Source: Mariniblastus sp.
GTDB lineage: Bacteria > Planctomycetota > Planctomycetia > Pirellulales > Pirellulaceae
Length of the DNA: 64,000 bases
Assembly (NCBI GenBank): GCA_011523945.1
Contig: WTFU01000206.1
Coordinates: 16,451 to 80,450, forward strand
Direction: 5' to 3'
Below, piece by piece: positions 25,883 to 35,154 of this stretch. The notes below the pieces were generated by a model. That model worked only from the letters and a program-made list of their open reading frames with translations. It had not been told where the DNA came from and did no database searches. Position 1 is the first letter of the stretch, and every line of letters begins with the position of its first letter. Both the position numbers and the translations under genes were made by a program.

Positions 25883-25937
25883 TACCGGGTTGGTCTTCCA
25901 TTAAGAAGATAGCCGGATTGGTATACTGTTATTCACG

Positions 25938-26297
25938 CTAGGGAATCATGGTTCCCGACCCCAAAGGAGATGCCATTGGTACATTCGGAATCGGAACGGT
26001 TCCAGCGGTTGATTTTGTTTTACGACGGCGACGCTTCGCCTTGGCCTGGCTCCACTCTTTGGTTAACGCTTCAAACACCTCGGGAGACTCGTAGCGAACT
26101 ATCGATTTCCCTTCCGAAAGCGGCCCGATTAACCCTCGAAACAATGGCATGCCACGAAGCGTTAAATCAGTACTACAATCGTCGATCCCAATTTGGTCGT
26201 GGAGTGTCGCAATCTGATCAAAATCTTCGAAATCCTTGATCCGAAGCGATCCGTCGGACGCCCGCGTTACTACTCTTATCTGCTTATTCAACGACAT
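25938..26297 (-). CDS. Small conserved protein, function unknown
   Basis: 119 residues, soluble, with no signal peptide. The first 85 residues look folded (VTRASDGSLRIKDFEDFDQI, RGMPLFRGLIGPL); a very basic patch follows (KAKRRRRKTKS near residues 85-95), then a Pro/Gly-rich tail. The basic patch suggests contact with nucleic acid, but that is only a guess. It has an ATG and a strong terminator, which supports a real transcription unit. I recognise no family. Confidence 0.65.
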   Translation of the reverse strand: MSLNKQIRVVTRASDGSLRIKDFEDFDQIATLHDQIGIDDCSTDLTLRGMPLFRGLIGPLSEGKSIVRYESPEVFEALTKEWSQAKAKRRRRKTKSTAGTVPIPNVPMASPLGSGTMIP

Positions 26298-26685
26298 ATG
26301 AATCTTTCCTTAACCGGAGTGCGAGTGCGACTATGACATAACCAACGTTTGGTTTCCAGCGCCCCACTTGTCCGTTGAAAAGGGGATTCGACTCCTTCGA
26401 TTCACTGTCTGTATTCACTTATCGGGCGTGGCAGACGCAGGGTCTAGTCGTTTCGAGCCTAGATGAATTTCACCAACAACCTACAGAATCGCTACATTCC
26501 GCACCGTTTTAATAAAAAGAAAAAGTGCAAACGAAACATCCGATTATGACGGTTGCAACGATAAAAACGAGCGAGTCACAAACCAGCCAATCCAAGCTCA
26601 ATACTTGTTTGACCCTGCCGTTTGGAATAGTAGCAAGAAGGCAATGACAATCAAGTCAGCTGCCATGAGGGGAACGGTTGGCGGA
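26298..26685. other. Intergenic region between two minus-strand genes
   Basis: A 388-base stretch that should hold the promoter of the gene at 25938-26297 and the 3' end of the long VIT/vWA gene. I see no hairpin with a T-run, no RNA gene and no coding frame worth listing. Confidence 0.35.
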
Positions 26686-29600
26686 TTATTTATCAGAAAT
26701 CCCGATGGTGCTAACCGTCTCTTTTCCACCAACATCTTTCAAGTTCACCGTCTCTCGTGTCACAAGTTCGTTCGGCCTTCCGAAATTTCGATAGACCGTA
26801 ACGTAAACTTTGCTGCGAAACTCGATACGGTTACTGTCCTGTGCGAAGTAATTGACCTTCACATCGTACTTACCCTGCGGTGCTTTAACATTGAAATACA
26901 TTTCCGGCCCAAACCCCGTCGTGATATCTGAACTAATTTGGCCGTTGGATCGCGTGCGTTTATTTTGATAATTACACTGCTCACCGGATGGCTCTTGGAC
27001 ATGCAGATCGATATCAGTCATATCCGTATTCCACCTAATCGTTATTAGCAAATCAGATTCGTCGAACTTCAGAATATCCTTAAGGGTTTTTACCCTAGCG
27101 GCAGCGAAGCGCTGAAGTGAGCTATTGAGTTTCTTTTTTTCAATTTGCCGCAACAGGTGAAGATATTCTGCTGAGACAATTTGTTTAAAGTCACTACCGG
27201 TTCGCTGAAATTCGCCATTCAATGCGATTTCGTAATACACGATAGCCAAATCCGGTTTACCCAACTCCGCCAGACAATGCCCAATGCTCAGGTATATACT
27301 TCCTTCAAATGGCCTGGCGAGGGCGACTCTTCGCAATAAATGATAGGCCTGCGCGGGGCGCCCCAACTGAAGTGCCGTATAGCCTACATCTCGCGCGACA
27401 ACTAAATCGCCTGGGCTACTTTCGACGAGAGAACTATAAACTTTCACGGCATCATCAATCGAAACGACTGCACGTCTCTCGGCTTCTGCTTCAATTAGAT
27501 CGTAATTCAACTTTGATTGATTGAGACCTGTCAGGTAGGCTTTCGGCAGACCGGATCGTGTCTCCAACGTCGTTTCAAGCGGTTCTGAAATTGCCGCTAC
27601 ATCAATGTCTTCCAACGCTAATTTAAGTGCTGTCGGCATTTTAAAACTCATACCAGGCATACTCTCTAGTCGGTTTAGCCAAGCTTCTAATTGTGCTTTT
27701 GGCTCTGAAAGGTCAGAGTCAAATTGCTGCATTGCATCCTCGACTATCTCGTTGGCGGACTTGGTATTAATGACAAACAGGTCCTCCTGAGGCTTAATGT
27801 TAAAAGCCTCATAATCGGCTTCGGTTTCCAACATTAAGAGAGAACAGGTCTTTCCTGTGATTCGAAAATGCCTCGCATACGCGGACGACACATCGAATAC
27901 ACCATCTCCTAGACTCTCCAGTTGCCCAACGGCGACCTGACCGTAAAGACGGCTTGCAAGTTCGGATTCGATTTGAGTTGGCTTCAAAGAGACGCTATGG
28001 GTCTGTCCGGCCTGCTCAAATTCACAAGACAACGTCTCACGCACACTGCCACGACCGACCATCAGGATTGATTGGCCAGGATACACCCACTGCACACGTC
28101 CCGCCGTCAAAATATCCGTCGCCCCATCAACGACAAAGCCAGACAGCTTCCACGGTCGATTGCGGTGACCTCGCGAAGCTTTTGCAATTTCACTTTCATT
28201 GACCACGCTGAAAACCGCACCGCCCGTTTGATCCGTTAAAAATCGTAAATTTGCAATAGCCGTCCCTGTCAAACCTGTTTGATAGGCGAACAAACTGCCC
28301 AGCGATTTTGATGCCAGCGCAGAACCGATTAACTGCAAATTAGTCTCGCCCCAGGTAGCCGCACCATCGCTCAACAAAAACAGATCCGGAGCGATTCCAC
28401 CTGGATCAGCTCCCTGAGCGAGCCATGGCGCTTTCTTTATTTGTTCAATCGCACCATAAATATCGGTGGCTCCTTCGAGCGTTATTTCACCACAGCGCTC
28501 CATTAATTGACGGACATTCGCTGGGCTGTTATCAACCCACGCTTCTCTGAAAAAGTGCCCATCAACATCAAACATTAAAACATTAAATTGCTTAAGCGAA
28601 TCTCGATTGTTTTCTAACGTCGCTTTTAAGAGTTTTAACCAAACGTTGAACTTGTCAGGATTACTACTGAGTGACGTATCAAGTAGAAAAATACCGCGCG
28701 AGTTCACGACCTTTGCAGTTACGGGAAGCTTTGGCGTAAATTGGCACCCCCAAAACTCACCCTGATGTGAAAGTAATGTCTCTTTCGATTTCTTAATCAG
28801 TAGACGAATCGGCTTTCCCGGTTTTTCATCAAAGCGAAAGTGAAGTTGCTGGTCATCCTTATTTTTGATCTTCTCTGACTCCGCCGACGGCTCAATCTTA
28901 TATTTCGCCCCCGGGGTTGCCTGAACATTCAAATCCACTCGTATCTTCCCAGTCTGCTCCGGCAATTCCAAGTCATAGATCCACTCATCTCCCACCTGCT
29001 TCAAATTCACGTCATAACCAATCACGATTCGGTGAAGTTTTTTAGGTGCTAATGGGAAGACGCGTGCATTAAAGACTCCGGCTCCCGCCCACTCTACCAA
29101 GGCTGGATCGACCTTCCGCCGTACCGTTTCACGAAACGCATGCGCAGCCTTTTCCTTTGGTACCATCCGTGATTCTTTCACGCGAATCCAATGCTGCTTG
29201 CGAGTCTGGCGAATATCGTCTGCTTTGAGTGAGACCCAATGATCATCTGATTCAAGAAACTCATCGGCTAAAGGAGTCCCCTTGGAATTCAAACCATAAA
29301 CACTCTCCCCAAAGGCAAAATAATAAAGAGATGCGTCGTCGGGTAATCGCAACTTGAAGTCTCCCTCAAGCTGTTGGTTTTGATTGTTGTAATACAAGTA
29401 ATCAAGCAACACTCGGGCGCGAAAACCATCGACTTGCACCTTGACTTGCATTCCTGAAAGATCCAGTTCCGTTTTGTCGCCAACCATAAGGCGGCTGGTA
29501 TTAGGGCTTGCTGCCACCCGTTTCCAGGTACGCTGCTTTGGCTTTGATTGGCCTTGGCTCTTCTTATCTCCGGCAAGATCATCTGCCAAAGGCACGGAAG

Positions 29601-30552
29601 CCCCCGGCTTTGCAGTCGCATTGAGGCTCCTATTCATAAGGCCTTTCTCCATCGCCTTTTCTTCTTGGACTCCCAAGTCAAGTGAATTTCCAATCATTGC
29701 CGGAGCAGTGCCATAAGGAGAATTATTCAGCTGTTCCTCCAACTCTCTCCCTTCTTTGAGTGAATATTCTTGTCTGTCTGCAGTCGACGAATCGAAAGAG
29801 CTATCCGCCAAATTTGCATCATCTGCAGCGATTGCATTTTTCGACCAATTCTGAACAGCAGGTGTTTCAGGACGCGTAGCAGAACGATTCTCTCCACTTT
29901 GGATTCGGAATCCCTCCGCCTCTCCAAAACCTCCCCCACGCGAACTACGCCTTCCAAATCCCTCCCCCGTCTCCTTTTCCATTGACTTAATTGCAGTCGC
30001 ATCAGCATCAAGTGATAGGACTCCCTGACGCTTGGATGAAGGAGAGGTTAGTAATTCGGCAGCTTGGGCTTCATTTATAGTTTCCGCCAACATCTGATCC
30101 GACTCAGGACTGGAATCGTACCAAAGCTTGGAATCTGCATTCTCTTGCATCTTTGATAGCTCCATTGCTGGTCCTGTAGATTTCGCAGGACGTGACGCGA
30201 CGCGATTCTCTTGAGGGTCGCTAAAGAGGAATGCCCCGGCAACCAATAGTCCCAGCAACGTCGCCGCTAATGCCAATGGCGACCATGACCGCCCAGAGAA
30301 TGAAGCCTGCTCGACTAACCGGTGATCCGTTTTTTGCATCTCATCCAACTCGGCGCGTTGGCCTTCAGTTAAATGGAGAGGCTCCTCCAATTCGTAGGCT
30401 ACGTCCAACATCTCGGTCAGTTGGCGAATCCCCTCAACCGCCTGCGCTAATTCTGGGGACGCGAGAACAGCCTGTTCGATTAATTCGTGTTCTGCGGGAT
30501 CAAGTTCACCTAGTACAAAACTGGTCAGGCGAGGATCGTCATTATTAATCAT
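26686..30552 (-). CDS. Anti-sigma-like membrane protein with VIT, vWA, TPR and DUF2135 domains
   Basis: A 1288-residue fusion. Residues 1-60 (DDPRLTSFVLGELDPAEHEL) resemble anti-sigma and YfbK-type N-termini without the zinc ligands. A membrane helix follows (about 90-110, LALAATLLGLLVAGAFLF). A low-complexity region runs to about 340. A VIT domain (about 355-500) begins with LDLSGMQVKVQVDGFRARVL. The vWA domain (about 615-790) has a complete MIDAS: DTSLS, the threonine in GATDIYGA, and LLSDGAATW. TPR-like helices (about 1060-1150) contain PAQAYHLLRRVALARPFEG. The C-terminus is DUF2135-like (YfaP), with WNTDMTDIDLHVQEPSGEQ and TGFGPEMYF. It lies 115 bases after an ECF sigma gene on the same strand, so I infer a membrane-bound partner that controls that sigma factor, with most of its mass outside the cytoplasm. 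Confidence 0.87.
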   Translation of the reverse strand: MINNDDPRLTSFVLGELDPAEHELIEQAVLASPELAQAVEGIRQLTEMLDVAYELEEPLHLTEGQRAELDEMQKTDHRLVEQASFSGRSWSPLALAATLLGLLVAGAFLFSDPQENRVASRPAKSTGPAMELSKMQENADSKLWYDSSPESDQMLAETINEAQAAELLTSPSSKRQGVLSLDADATAIKSMEKETGEGFGRRSSRGGGFGEAEGFRIQSGENRSATRPETPAVQNWSKNAIAADDANLADSSFDSSTADRQEYSLKEGRELEEQLNNSPYGTAPAMIGNSLDLGVQEEKAMEKGLMNRSLNATAKPGASVPLADDLAGDKKSQGQSKPKQRTWKRVAASPNTSRLMVGDKTELDLSGMQVKVQVDGFRARVLLDYLYYNNQNQQLEGDFKLRLPDDASLYYFAFGESVYGLNSKGTPLADEFLESDDHWVSLKADDIRQTRKQHWIRVKESRMVPKEKAAHAFRETVRRKVDPALVEWAGAGVFNARVFPLAPKKLHRIVIGYDVNLKQVGDEWIYDLELPEQTGKIRVDLNVQATPGAKYKIEPSAESEKIKNKDDQQLHFRFDEKPGKPIRLLIKKSKETLLSHQGEFWGCQFTPKLPVTAKVVNSRGIFLLDTSLSSNPDKFNVWLKLLKATLENNRDSLKQFNVLMFDVDGHFFREAWVDNSPANVRQLMERCGEITLEGATDIYGAIEQIKKAPWLAQGADPGGIAPDLFLLSDGAATWGETNLQLIGSALASKSLGSLFAYQTGLTGTAIANLRFLTDQTGGAVFSVVNESEIAKASRGHRNRPWKLSGFVVDGATDILTAGRVQWVYPGQSILMVGRGSVRETLSCEFEQAGQTHSVSLKPTQIESELASRLYGQVAVGQLESLGDGVFDVSSAYARHFRITGKTCSLLMLETEADYEAFNIKPQEDLFVINTKSANEIVEDAMQQFDSDLSEPKAQLEAWLNRLESMPGMSFKMPTALKLALEDIDVAAISEPLETTLETRSGLPKAYLTGLNQSKLNYDLIEAEAERRAVVSIDDAVKVYSSLVESSPGDLVVARDVGYTALQLGRPAQAYHLLRRVALARPFEGSIYLSIGHCLAELGKPDLAIVYYEIALNGEFQRTGSDFKQIVSAEYLHLLRQIEKKKLNSSLQRFAAARVKTLKDILKFDESDLLITIRWNTDMTDIDLHVQEPSGEQCNYQNKRTRSNGQISSDITTGFGPEMYFNVKAPQGKYDVKVNYFAQDSNRIEFRSKVYVTVYRNFGRPNELVTRETVNLKDVGGKETVSTIGISDK

Positions 30553-30667
30553 GTTTCAACCTTAATATTTGATCACACTCAAAAACTTTGTGATCAGGAT
30601 TCCGTGGAATCAAATGTTCTGTTCGAAAACTCAACTGAAAATGGACTCTGTCACTTCTAAAAACGCA

Positions 30668-31255
30668 TCATCCTGCGGGTACTAATCTCTGTCTCAATTT
30701 TGCAATCGCTGTGTGGAGAATAAATCCCACATTACTACTGGTTAGCCCTGTCACCTCCGCGATTTCCTTATAACTCAACCCAGCATTGAATTTCAGGCGC
30801 AAGATCTCCTGCTGTCGGTCTGGCAACTTTGAGATTTGAGACATTAATCCCGTCGCGGCTTCTTGACGTTCCATTGCGGCACTGGGCTGCAATTCCGAAA
30901 CCTTAGAATTTTGTGCCAACTCATCTACCAACTGATCTTCCGGTGCCAGTTTCATGCGACGCTCCTTACGACAAACATCAATGGCTCGATTCCGACAAAC
31001 CGTAAACAACCACTGAGCAACGCGGGGACGAATTTCATCGTTTGTTTGACGACACAACTGCAGAAAAGTATCCTGCACGACGTCTCTCGCAGACTCCAAA
31101 TCACGCACAAAGTGTTGCGCATAGCGCAGCAGTGCCCCTTCATGAAGTTCGATCGCAGCCCTCACCCAATCAGCCGAAGCAAGGTCGGTGTCTGTTAAAC
31201 CCACTCCCGTCGAGATTCTTGCATCTTCCGAATCAGGTTTGATGTCATCATTCAT
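30668..31255 (-). CDS. ECF-type RNA polymerase sigma factor
   Basis: An extracytoplasmic-function sigma-70 factor of about 195 residues. Region 2 (about residues 35-105) includes LLRYAQHFVRDLESARDVVQ and DTFLQLCRQ, then WLFTVCRNRAIDVCRKERR. Region 4 (about residues 140-190) includes LPDRQQEILRLKFNAGLSYK and IAEVTGLTSSNVGFILHTAI. The ATG at 31255 is preferred to a TTG at 31288 that adds 11 residues. The fusion protein downstream looks like its regulator. Its target promoters are unknown. Confidence 0.93.
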   Translation of the reverse strand: MNDDIKPDSEDARISTGVGLTDTDLASADWVRAAIELHEGALLRYAQHFVRDLESARDVVQDTFLQLCRQTNDEIRPRVAQWLFTVCRNRAIDVCRKERRMKLAPEDQLVDELAQNSKVSELQPSAAMERQEAATGLMSQISKLPDRQQEILRLKFNAGLSYKEIAEVTGLTSSNVGFILHTAIAKLRQRLVPAG

Positions 31256-31444
31256 ATAATGTTCCGTATTATTTTTTCGCCTTCTCAAGGCGAATCAGAT
31301 GCCCGGTTCAATAAGACTACGAACAAACAATCGTATCCTTAGGGTGTTTTTGAAAAAAACTGAGAAAGCTCAAACAACGCTATTTTACGCCCGAAATCAA
31401 AAACAAGTAATTACGACAGGAAACATTGGTCGCTTCAGTCACTC

Positions 31445-32350
31445 TCAGTTCTCACCACTGCTATCCATGCGAACCGGCATGAACGCTGTCAAGCTAAAAA
31501 CCAAGGTGGTGGTCAAACCGCACAACAAAGTTGCCAGCCCAAGGACCGCAAAGAGTGGCCCCATGATTCCAATCATTCCGTTGATCATCTGCTGGCCATT
31601 GACCCCGGCACAGGCCAGTAGGAATACGCTAATCAGCAAAATTCCTCCTACCCAAATAACGCCTCGGGACGCACCTTGATAGTCACATCGACTTGGTGCC
31701 ATATGACTTCCCACACATAGAACGAGATAAATAAAGGTCCAAAATCGAACCGTCGCTACATTGGAAATCGTCACGATGTTAGTGACCACTGCCACCACGG
31801 AGTCACGCACTTGCAACAGAGAAGAATCGCCAGAATGCAAACGGGCCGATTCCGCAGCGTTTGCCGCTGCTTCGGGATAAAACAGCCACAGCAAAATCGC
31901 CAGCACCGCGGATCCCCCCATCAACGGAGCGATACCGATAAACAGGTTACCCATCTCCTGAAACCAATTGCCCGCTTCGAACGAGTGCCTTACATAACCC
32001 AATCGCCCGGAATCCCGATCCGGCTCAAAGAGTGCAACATCATCGATACGATGTCCAAAAACGCGGCACATGAACACATGGCTTAACTCATGAACAGGTG
32101 TCCCAAGCCACCCCGTCCACAACACACTCTTCCAACCTAAACGCTCCGACATCCGTCGCTGTGTCAAATACTCAAACCAGTGAATAAGAACGGCAAATGC
32201 CACAAACGGAGCCAGAAGTATCAAAAACAGCTTGAACGACTCGACAAACAGGGAAATCACACCTTGACCTAAACCCCCGCTCGAGAGTGTCCAGGAACCA
32301 GCTCCGACGATCGACAATAATTGACTGATTTCGGAAGTAAAAATTCCCAA
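31445..32350 (-). CDS. M50-like membrane metalloprotease
   Basis: 301 residues with about six membrane helices. A zinc-binding HELSH (HExxH) lies near residue 87 in GWLGTPVHELSHVFMCRVFG, within or next to a membrane segment, as in site-2-type proteases. The usual second motif NxxPxxxxDG is not evident; the late IAPLMGGSAVLAILL segment may stand in for it. Loops near 105-120 and 165-180 are polar. It lies upstream of the ECF sigma gene on the same strand, 190 bases away. A link to regulated proteolysis of the anti-sigma-like protein is possible but unproven. Confidence 0.75.
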   Translation of the reverse strand: MGIFTSEISQLLSIVGAGSWTLSSGGLGQGVISLFVESFKLFLILLAPFVAFAVLIHWFEYLTQRRMSERLGWKSVLWTGWLGTPVHELSHVFMCRVFGHRIDDVALFEPDRDSGRLGYVRHSFEAGNWFQEMGNLFIGIAPLMGGSAVLAILLWLFYPEAAANAAESARLHSGDSSLLQVRDSVVAVVTNIVTISNVATVRFWTFIYLVLCVGSHMAPSRCDYQGASRGVIWVGGILLISVFLLACAGVNGQQMINGMIGIMGPLFAVLGLATLLCGLTTTLVFSLTAFMPVRMDSSGEN

Positions 32351-32504
32351 TGTTTCCTCACAGAAAAAGGGGTCTCTGTTAACTTAGACCAAGCTCTGTT
32401 AGTTTTAATCTCTCGGACTATTGTGGACGATAGCAATAACCGGAGCCAATTCAGGCTTCACCGAAATTAATCACCTTTTCCCAGCTACACCGGTAGCCAG
32501 AGAC

Positions 32505-32936
32505 ATGAACCAACTTCGACCGAAAATCCAGCGCGATCAACTAAAACCGGGGGAGGTTTTATGCGATTATTGCACGGCCAAATGCTGTCAATATTTCTCT
32601 CTCGCCATCGATCGCCCCGAAACGGCTCAAGCCTTTGGTTATATCCGCTGGTACCTGCTTCATGAATATGCAACGGTGTTTACCGAAAATAATGACTGGT
32701 TTCTGTTAGTCCATAGCCCCTGCAAACACCTTCGTGAAGACTACCGTTGTGGCATTTACGATACTCGCCCACAAATCTGCCAAGATTATACGACAGTAAA
32801 TTGCGAGTATGACGATGGTTACACCTTTGACCGCTACTTCGAAATGGCCGAACAAGTCGAAGAATACTCAAATGCCCGTTTCCACGATTACCGCGATTTC
32901 CGAACTCCCAAACCCGGCCTTCCCGTTATCCAATAA
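32505..32936 (+). CDS. YkgJ-family cysteine cluster protein
   Basis: 143 residues from the ATG at 32505. The cysteines occur in the family pattern: CDYCTAKCC near residues 22-30, CKHL near 78, RCGIYDTRPQICQDY near 88-102, and one near 108. Such proteins probably bind an Fe-S cluster or zinc. A TTG start at 32421 would add 28 residues without support. It lies 66 bases before hisS on the same strand, so they may share a transcript. Its function is unknown. Confidence 0.87.
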   Translation: MNQLRPKIQRDQLKPGEVLCDYCTAKCCQYFSLAIDRPETAQAFGYIRWYLLHEYATVFTENNDWFLLVHSPCKHLREDYRCGIYDTRPQICQDYTTVNCEYDDGYTFDRYFEMAEQVEEYSNARFHDYRDFRTPKPGLPVIQ

Positions 32937-33002
32937 CTTCTGCTTCTCCAGATTTAATTACCGCGTTTCATCAACAACCCTCTCACCCCGCAGACTTGCG
33001 AA

Positions 33003-34340
33003 ATGTCAAACCAATTGATTCAACCTCGAACGCTCAGCGGCTTCCGGGATTTCCTTCCAGAAATGATGATCCCGCGAGAAAAACTGATGGAGACCGCACG
33101 AACGGTGTATCGATCATACGGTTTTGTTCCAATCGATACTCCAACCTTAGAATTATCGGAAATCCTCTGCGGTAAAGGAAGCGAAGAAACTGATCGACAG
33201 ATGTACCGGTTTCAGCACGGCAAACGAGATGTCGCCATGCGTTTCGATTTAACTGTCCCGTTAGCGAGATTTGTTGCTCAACATCACAACGAGTTAGGGA
33301 TGCCTTTTAAACGTTACCACATTGGTAATGTTTGGCGTGGTGAGCGACCTCAGGCGGGAAGATTTCGCGAATTCGCACAATGCGATTTCGATACCATTGG
33401 CACCAACTCCATTGCCAGCGATATCGAAACTGTGCTCGTCATCAACGATCTAATCCGCGCTATCGGTTTTGAGCAATTTAAAATCCGTTTAAACAACCGT
33501 AAAGTTCTCAACGGTATTCTCGAAAAGGCAAATCTGGCAGAGCACAGTGTTGCAGTCCTGCGAGCGCTCGATAAATTACCAAAGATTGGACCCGAAAAAG
33601 TCCGTCTGGAAATGCTTGAAACCACCGGCGCCCCGGATTCGTCAATCGATCAAATTTTAATGCTTTCGCAAATCTCAGGCACCAATCGTGAGATCATCCA
33701 ACAGCTTGGTACGCTCTGCGAGGGCAATGAGCTTGCCGAACAAGGACGCGGGCAGTTGTCGGATGTAATTGACGCCACACAAGCTCTCGGGCTGACAGAG
33801 CAAAATCTGGAAATCGATGTCTCCATCGCGCGTGGCCTGGACTATTACACGGGGACAATTGTAGAAACGTTCTTAACCGATCTTCCCAGCTTTGGCAGCA
33901 TCTGCTCGGGTGGAAGATACGACAACCTCGCTCAACTTTATACCAAACAACAACTTCCGGGAATTGGTGCCTCGCTTGGCCTCGACCGACTCCTGGCGGC
34001 GATGCAACAGCTTGACTTGATTCCTAACACAAAGACGACAGCTGAAGTGATGATTGTCCAATTTGATAAATCCAAGCTCAGCGAATACCTCAAACTTGCA
34101 GCCGATCTCCGCAGTCAGGGAATTGCTGTGGAGCTTTATCCCGAATCAAAGAAACTGAATCAACAATTCAAGTACGCCGATCGACGTGGAGCCAGAGCCG
34201 TCATCATTGCAGGAACTGACGAATTTGCATCCGGCGTGGTGCAAGTCAAATGGCTTGCTGACGGCACGCAAACCGAACTCCCACTGGCTGAAAATTCAAA
34301 TGAAATAACAGAGTGGTTGAAGACTCGTTTAACAAATTAA
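33003..34340 (+). CDS. hisS: Histidine-tRNA ligase
   Basis: Charges tRNA-His with histidine. Its 445 residues carry class II synthetase features: motif 1 near TLSGFRDFLPE, motif 2 as FKRYHIGNVWRGERPQAGR with REFAQCDFD near residues 101-130, the histidine-binding ARGLDYYTGTIVE near 278-290, and motif 3 GIGASLGLDRLLAAM near 320. The anticodon-binding domain follows from about 345. GKGSEETDRQMYRF places it in the type seen in several bacterial phyla and archaea/eukaryotes. The ATG begins right before the conserved start. Confidence 0.97.
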   Translation: MSNQLIQPRTLSGFRDFLPEMMIPREKLMETARTVYRSYGFVPIDTPTLELSEILCGKGSEETDRQMYRFQHGKRDVAMRFDLTVPLARFVAQHHNELGMPFKRYHIGNVWRGERPQAGRFREFAQCDFDTIGTNSIASDIETVLVINDLIRAIGFEQFKIRLNNRKVLNGILEKANLAEHSVAVLRALDKLPKIGPEKVRLEMLETTGAPDSSIDQILMLSQISGTNREIIQQLGTLCEGNELAEQGRGQLSDVIDATQALGLTEQNLEIDVSIARGLDYYTGTIVETFLTDLPSFGSICSGGRYDNLAQLYTKQQLPGIGASLGLDRLLAAMQQLDLIPNTKTTAEVMIVQFDKSKLSEYLKLAADLRSQGIAVELYPESKKLNQQFKYADRRGARAVIIAGTDEFASGVVQVKWLADGTQTELPLAENSNEITEWLKTRLTN

Positions 34341-34529
34341 TGGGCTTTATTTGGCAACTACGCATCCGCGTTAAACCGTTTTTGCAGATAATGGGGACTG
34401 ATCGTCAAAGGAATCTACTTTTTCCGTCCACCGAAACCTGAGTTCAAGGTTTGTCAGACCTCTACCAATTAAATAAACTACTGTTGACTGATCTTATACC
34501 ACTTCGATTTCGACCGACGAGATTTCTGA

Positions 34530-34772
34530 ATGTACGAACAAACTGAGTATTTATATGCTTATGGCTTAATTGCAGCATTCCTGCTTTTGGGCATGTTAGT
34601 TGTTTGTATCCCTCGGCCTCGCAAAAAAGGATTCATCGATCCGCAGCAAGCCGAAAAAGAAAAACGGCTTAAAATCAAGAAGAAGACCCAGATGAAAGCC
34701 GCCAAAAAAAGCCAAAAGGCAAAAAAGAAGCGAGCAAAAGCCAACGCGAAAAAGGTCAAACGCCGTTCCTAA
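34530..34772 (+). CDS. Small membrane protein with lysine-rich tail, function unknown
   Basis: 80 residues: one N-terminal membrane helix (about residues 9-27, YGLIAAFLLLGMLVVCIP), then RPRKKGFIDPQQ and a very basic tail of Lys/Ala/Arg to the end. The tail would be cytoplasmic and could bind nucleic acid or ribosomes. It converges with the next gene, with 18 bases between them. No family recognised, though the layout (helix, CIPRPRKKG, basic tail) looks deliberate. Confidence 0.65.
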   Translation: MYEQTEYLYAYGLIAAFLLLGMLVVCIPRPRKKGFIDPQQAEKEKRLKIKKKTQMKAAKKSQKAKKKRAKANAKKVKRRS

Positions 34773-34790
34773 TTTATTTTCGCTGATGGG

Positions 34791-35024
34791 CTAGTCGTTC
34801 AGTTGATCTCTCATTCGTTTCGACCGGAGTGCGAACCACCACACGCCCAAAAAAAGCCCCATGACGCCAATGACAATCAGCGGCCTTCGGTAATCCGTTG
34901 ACGCTTGGGTTTGAAATGCACCCAACGCGATGATTAATCCCCATAAGATCAGCGTTGCGAATACATAGACGATCGCCCGGGAGGATTTCGGTTGAGGGTT
35001 CGTTAGTTTTTCTGGTTCGCTCAT
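34791..35024 (-). CDS. Small two-helix membrane protein, function unknown
   Basis: 77 residues: a polar N-terminus (MSEPEKLTNPQPKSSR), a helix near residues 17-37 (IVYVFATLILWGLIIALGAF), a short loop and a second helix near 47-66, then a basic end (RSKRMRDQLND). It starts with ATG and lies upstream of nothing obvious on its strand. I cannot name it. Confidence 0.62.
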   Translation of the reverse strand: MSEPEKLTNPQPKSSRAIVYVFATLILWGLIIALGAFQTQASTDYRRPLIVIGVMGLFLGVWWFALRSKRMRDQLND

Positions 35025-35154
35025 AACTTAGCCGGATTAGATTTAACCTTTTCCCCGCATGATACCAGCAATCCAGTCTTCTCGCAGGGGATCGAAACGC
35101 GATGTTTATCACCATTTAATTGCGCAAATCTCCCGCAAAGTGGAAAACATAAAT

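Larger units (their letters stand above)
25401..25937. other. Intergenic region upstream of the processing protease
   Basis: This 537-base gap lies between two minus-strand genes. It contains a terminator (25854-25882), a small hairpin (25804-25821) and a strong hairpin (25573-25600), each listed separately. The promoter of the protease gene should be here. I see no coding frame with protein-like content. Confidence 0.45.
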
